Below, piece by piece: positions 5,842 to 5,987 of a DNA stretch of 5,987 nt. The position numbers and the translations under genes are program-made. Source of the stretch: CAYFMH01 sp964344165 (GTDB lineage: Bacteria; Patescibacteriota; Gracilibacteria; UBA4473); NCBI GenBank assembly GCA_964344165.1, contig CAYFMH010000089.1, forward strand, positions 1 to 5,987, in the 5' to 3' direction. Each line of letters opens with the position of its first letter. Within the stretch, counting starts at the first letter, position 1. The notes beneath the pieces are model-generated. The model was not told the origin of the DNA and did not search any database. It saw only the letters and a list, made by a program, of their open reading frames with translations.

Positions 5842-5868
5842 TGTAGATTGTAGAATGCAGATTTAGAA
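5842..5868 (+). repeat. Short heptad repeat TGTAGAN after dnaA
   Basis: Directly after the dnaA stop come TGTAGAT, TGTAGAA and TGCAGAT in exact seven-base register, then a shifted partial unit TTAGAA. A single TGTAGAA also covers the stop codon of the second pilin-like gene (2958-2964). The unit differs from the ATTTG heptads but has the same length and the same intergenic position. Confidence 0.5.
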
Positions 5869-5918
5869 AAATAACGGCTTCCAAATAGTACTTTTCACCC
5901 CGAATTCTTAGGACTTGC

Positions 5919-5987
5919 TTAATCCACTTCAGCCAAATAACATTTTTCACAAAACACCTTCTCCGGTCTTTTTGGAGCGAACGTAGT
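5919..5987 (-). CDS. C-terminal end of a small zinc-ribbon-like protein (partial)
   Basis: Read on the minus strand, 22 codons enter from the right edge and end at TAA (5919-5921). The peptide is TTFAPKRPEKVFCEKCYLAEVD. The CEKCY close to the C-terminus, preceded by a Thr-Phe-x-Pro-Lys-Arg-Pro stretch, looks like the second CxxC knuckle of a short zinc-ribbon protein of the kind that ends in VYCRECY-like sequences in CPR and related bacteria. The first CxxC would lie outside the window. It converges with dnaA, with 78 bases between the stops and no obvious terminator hairpin. The product identity is an inference from one motif; the coding call is fairly secure. Confidence 0.55.
   Translation of the reverse strand, partial: TTFAPKRPEKVFCEKCYLAEVD

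Overview
The window looks like a piece of a Patescibacteria (CPR) chromosome. The evidence is indirect: short intergenic gaps, start sites that mostly lack a Shine-Dalgarno, AT-rich seven-base repeats between genes, exported proteins resembling the T4SS-pilin type common in that group, and dnaA placed beside purA without dnaN. Peregrinibacteria or a relative is my best guess, but there is no rRNA or other phylogenetic marker to settle it. The standard code (TAA, TAG and TGA as stops) fits all four complete genes.

Layout. Positions 1-180 hold an AT-rich stretch with the apparent 3' end of an open frame that has no start codon (45-179). Positions about 181-500 have no convincing protein gene. 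They are visibly richer in G+C than their flanks and packed with strong hairpins, so they look like a structured RNA, a long structured leader or a dispersed palindromic element. Then come two tandem plus-strand genes (552-1736 and 1778-2962). Each encodes a 394-residue exported membrane protein made of a signal peptide, an identical 16-residue motif (AEWADVTFEVINEPPA), a Pro/Ser/Thr-rich linker and three consecutive two-helix pilin-like hairpins. Next are purA (adenylosuccinate synthetase, 3068-4351) and dnaA (replication initiator, 4434-5840), both apparently complete. At the right edge the last 22 codons of a minus-strand gene (5919-5987) end in a CxxC motif like half of a zinc ribbon.

Relationships. 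The two pilin-like genes are 41 bases apart, both have Shine-Dalgarno sequences, and they probably form one transcription unit for a cell-surface or secretion assembly. purA and dnaA are housekeeping genes on the same strand, with gaps of 105 and 82 bases before them. Both gaps contain a tandem array of the heptamer NNATTTG, and a different heptamer (TGTAGAN) follows dnaA. The most interesting material is the pair of triple-pilin-hairpin proteins with their strictly conserved mature N-terminus, followed by the hairpin-rich region and the heptad arrays.
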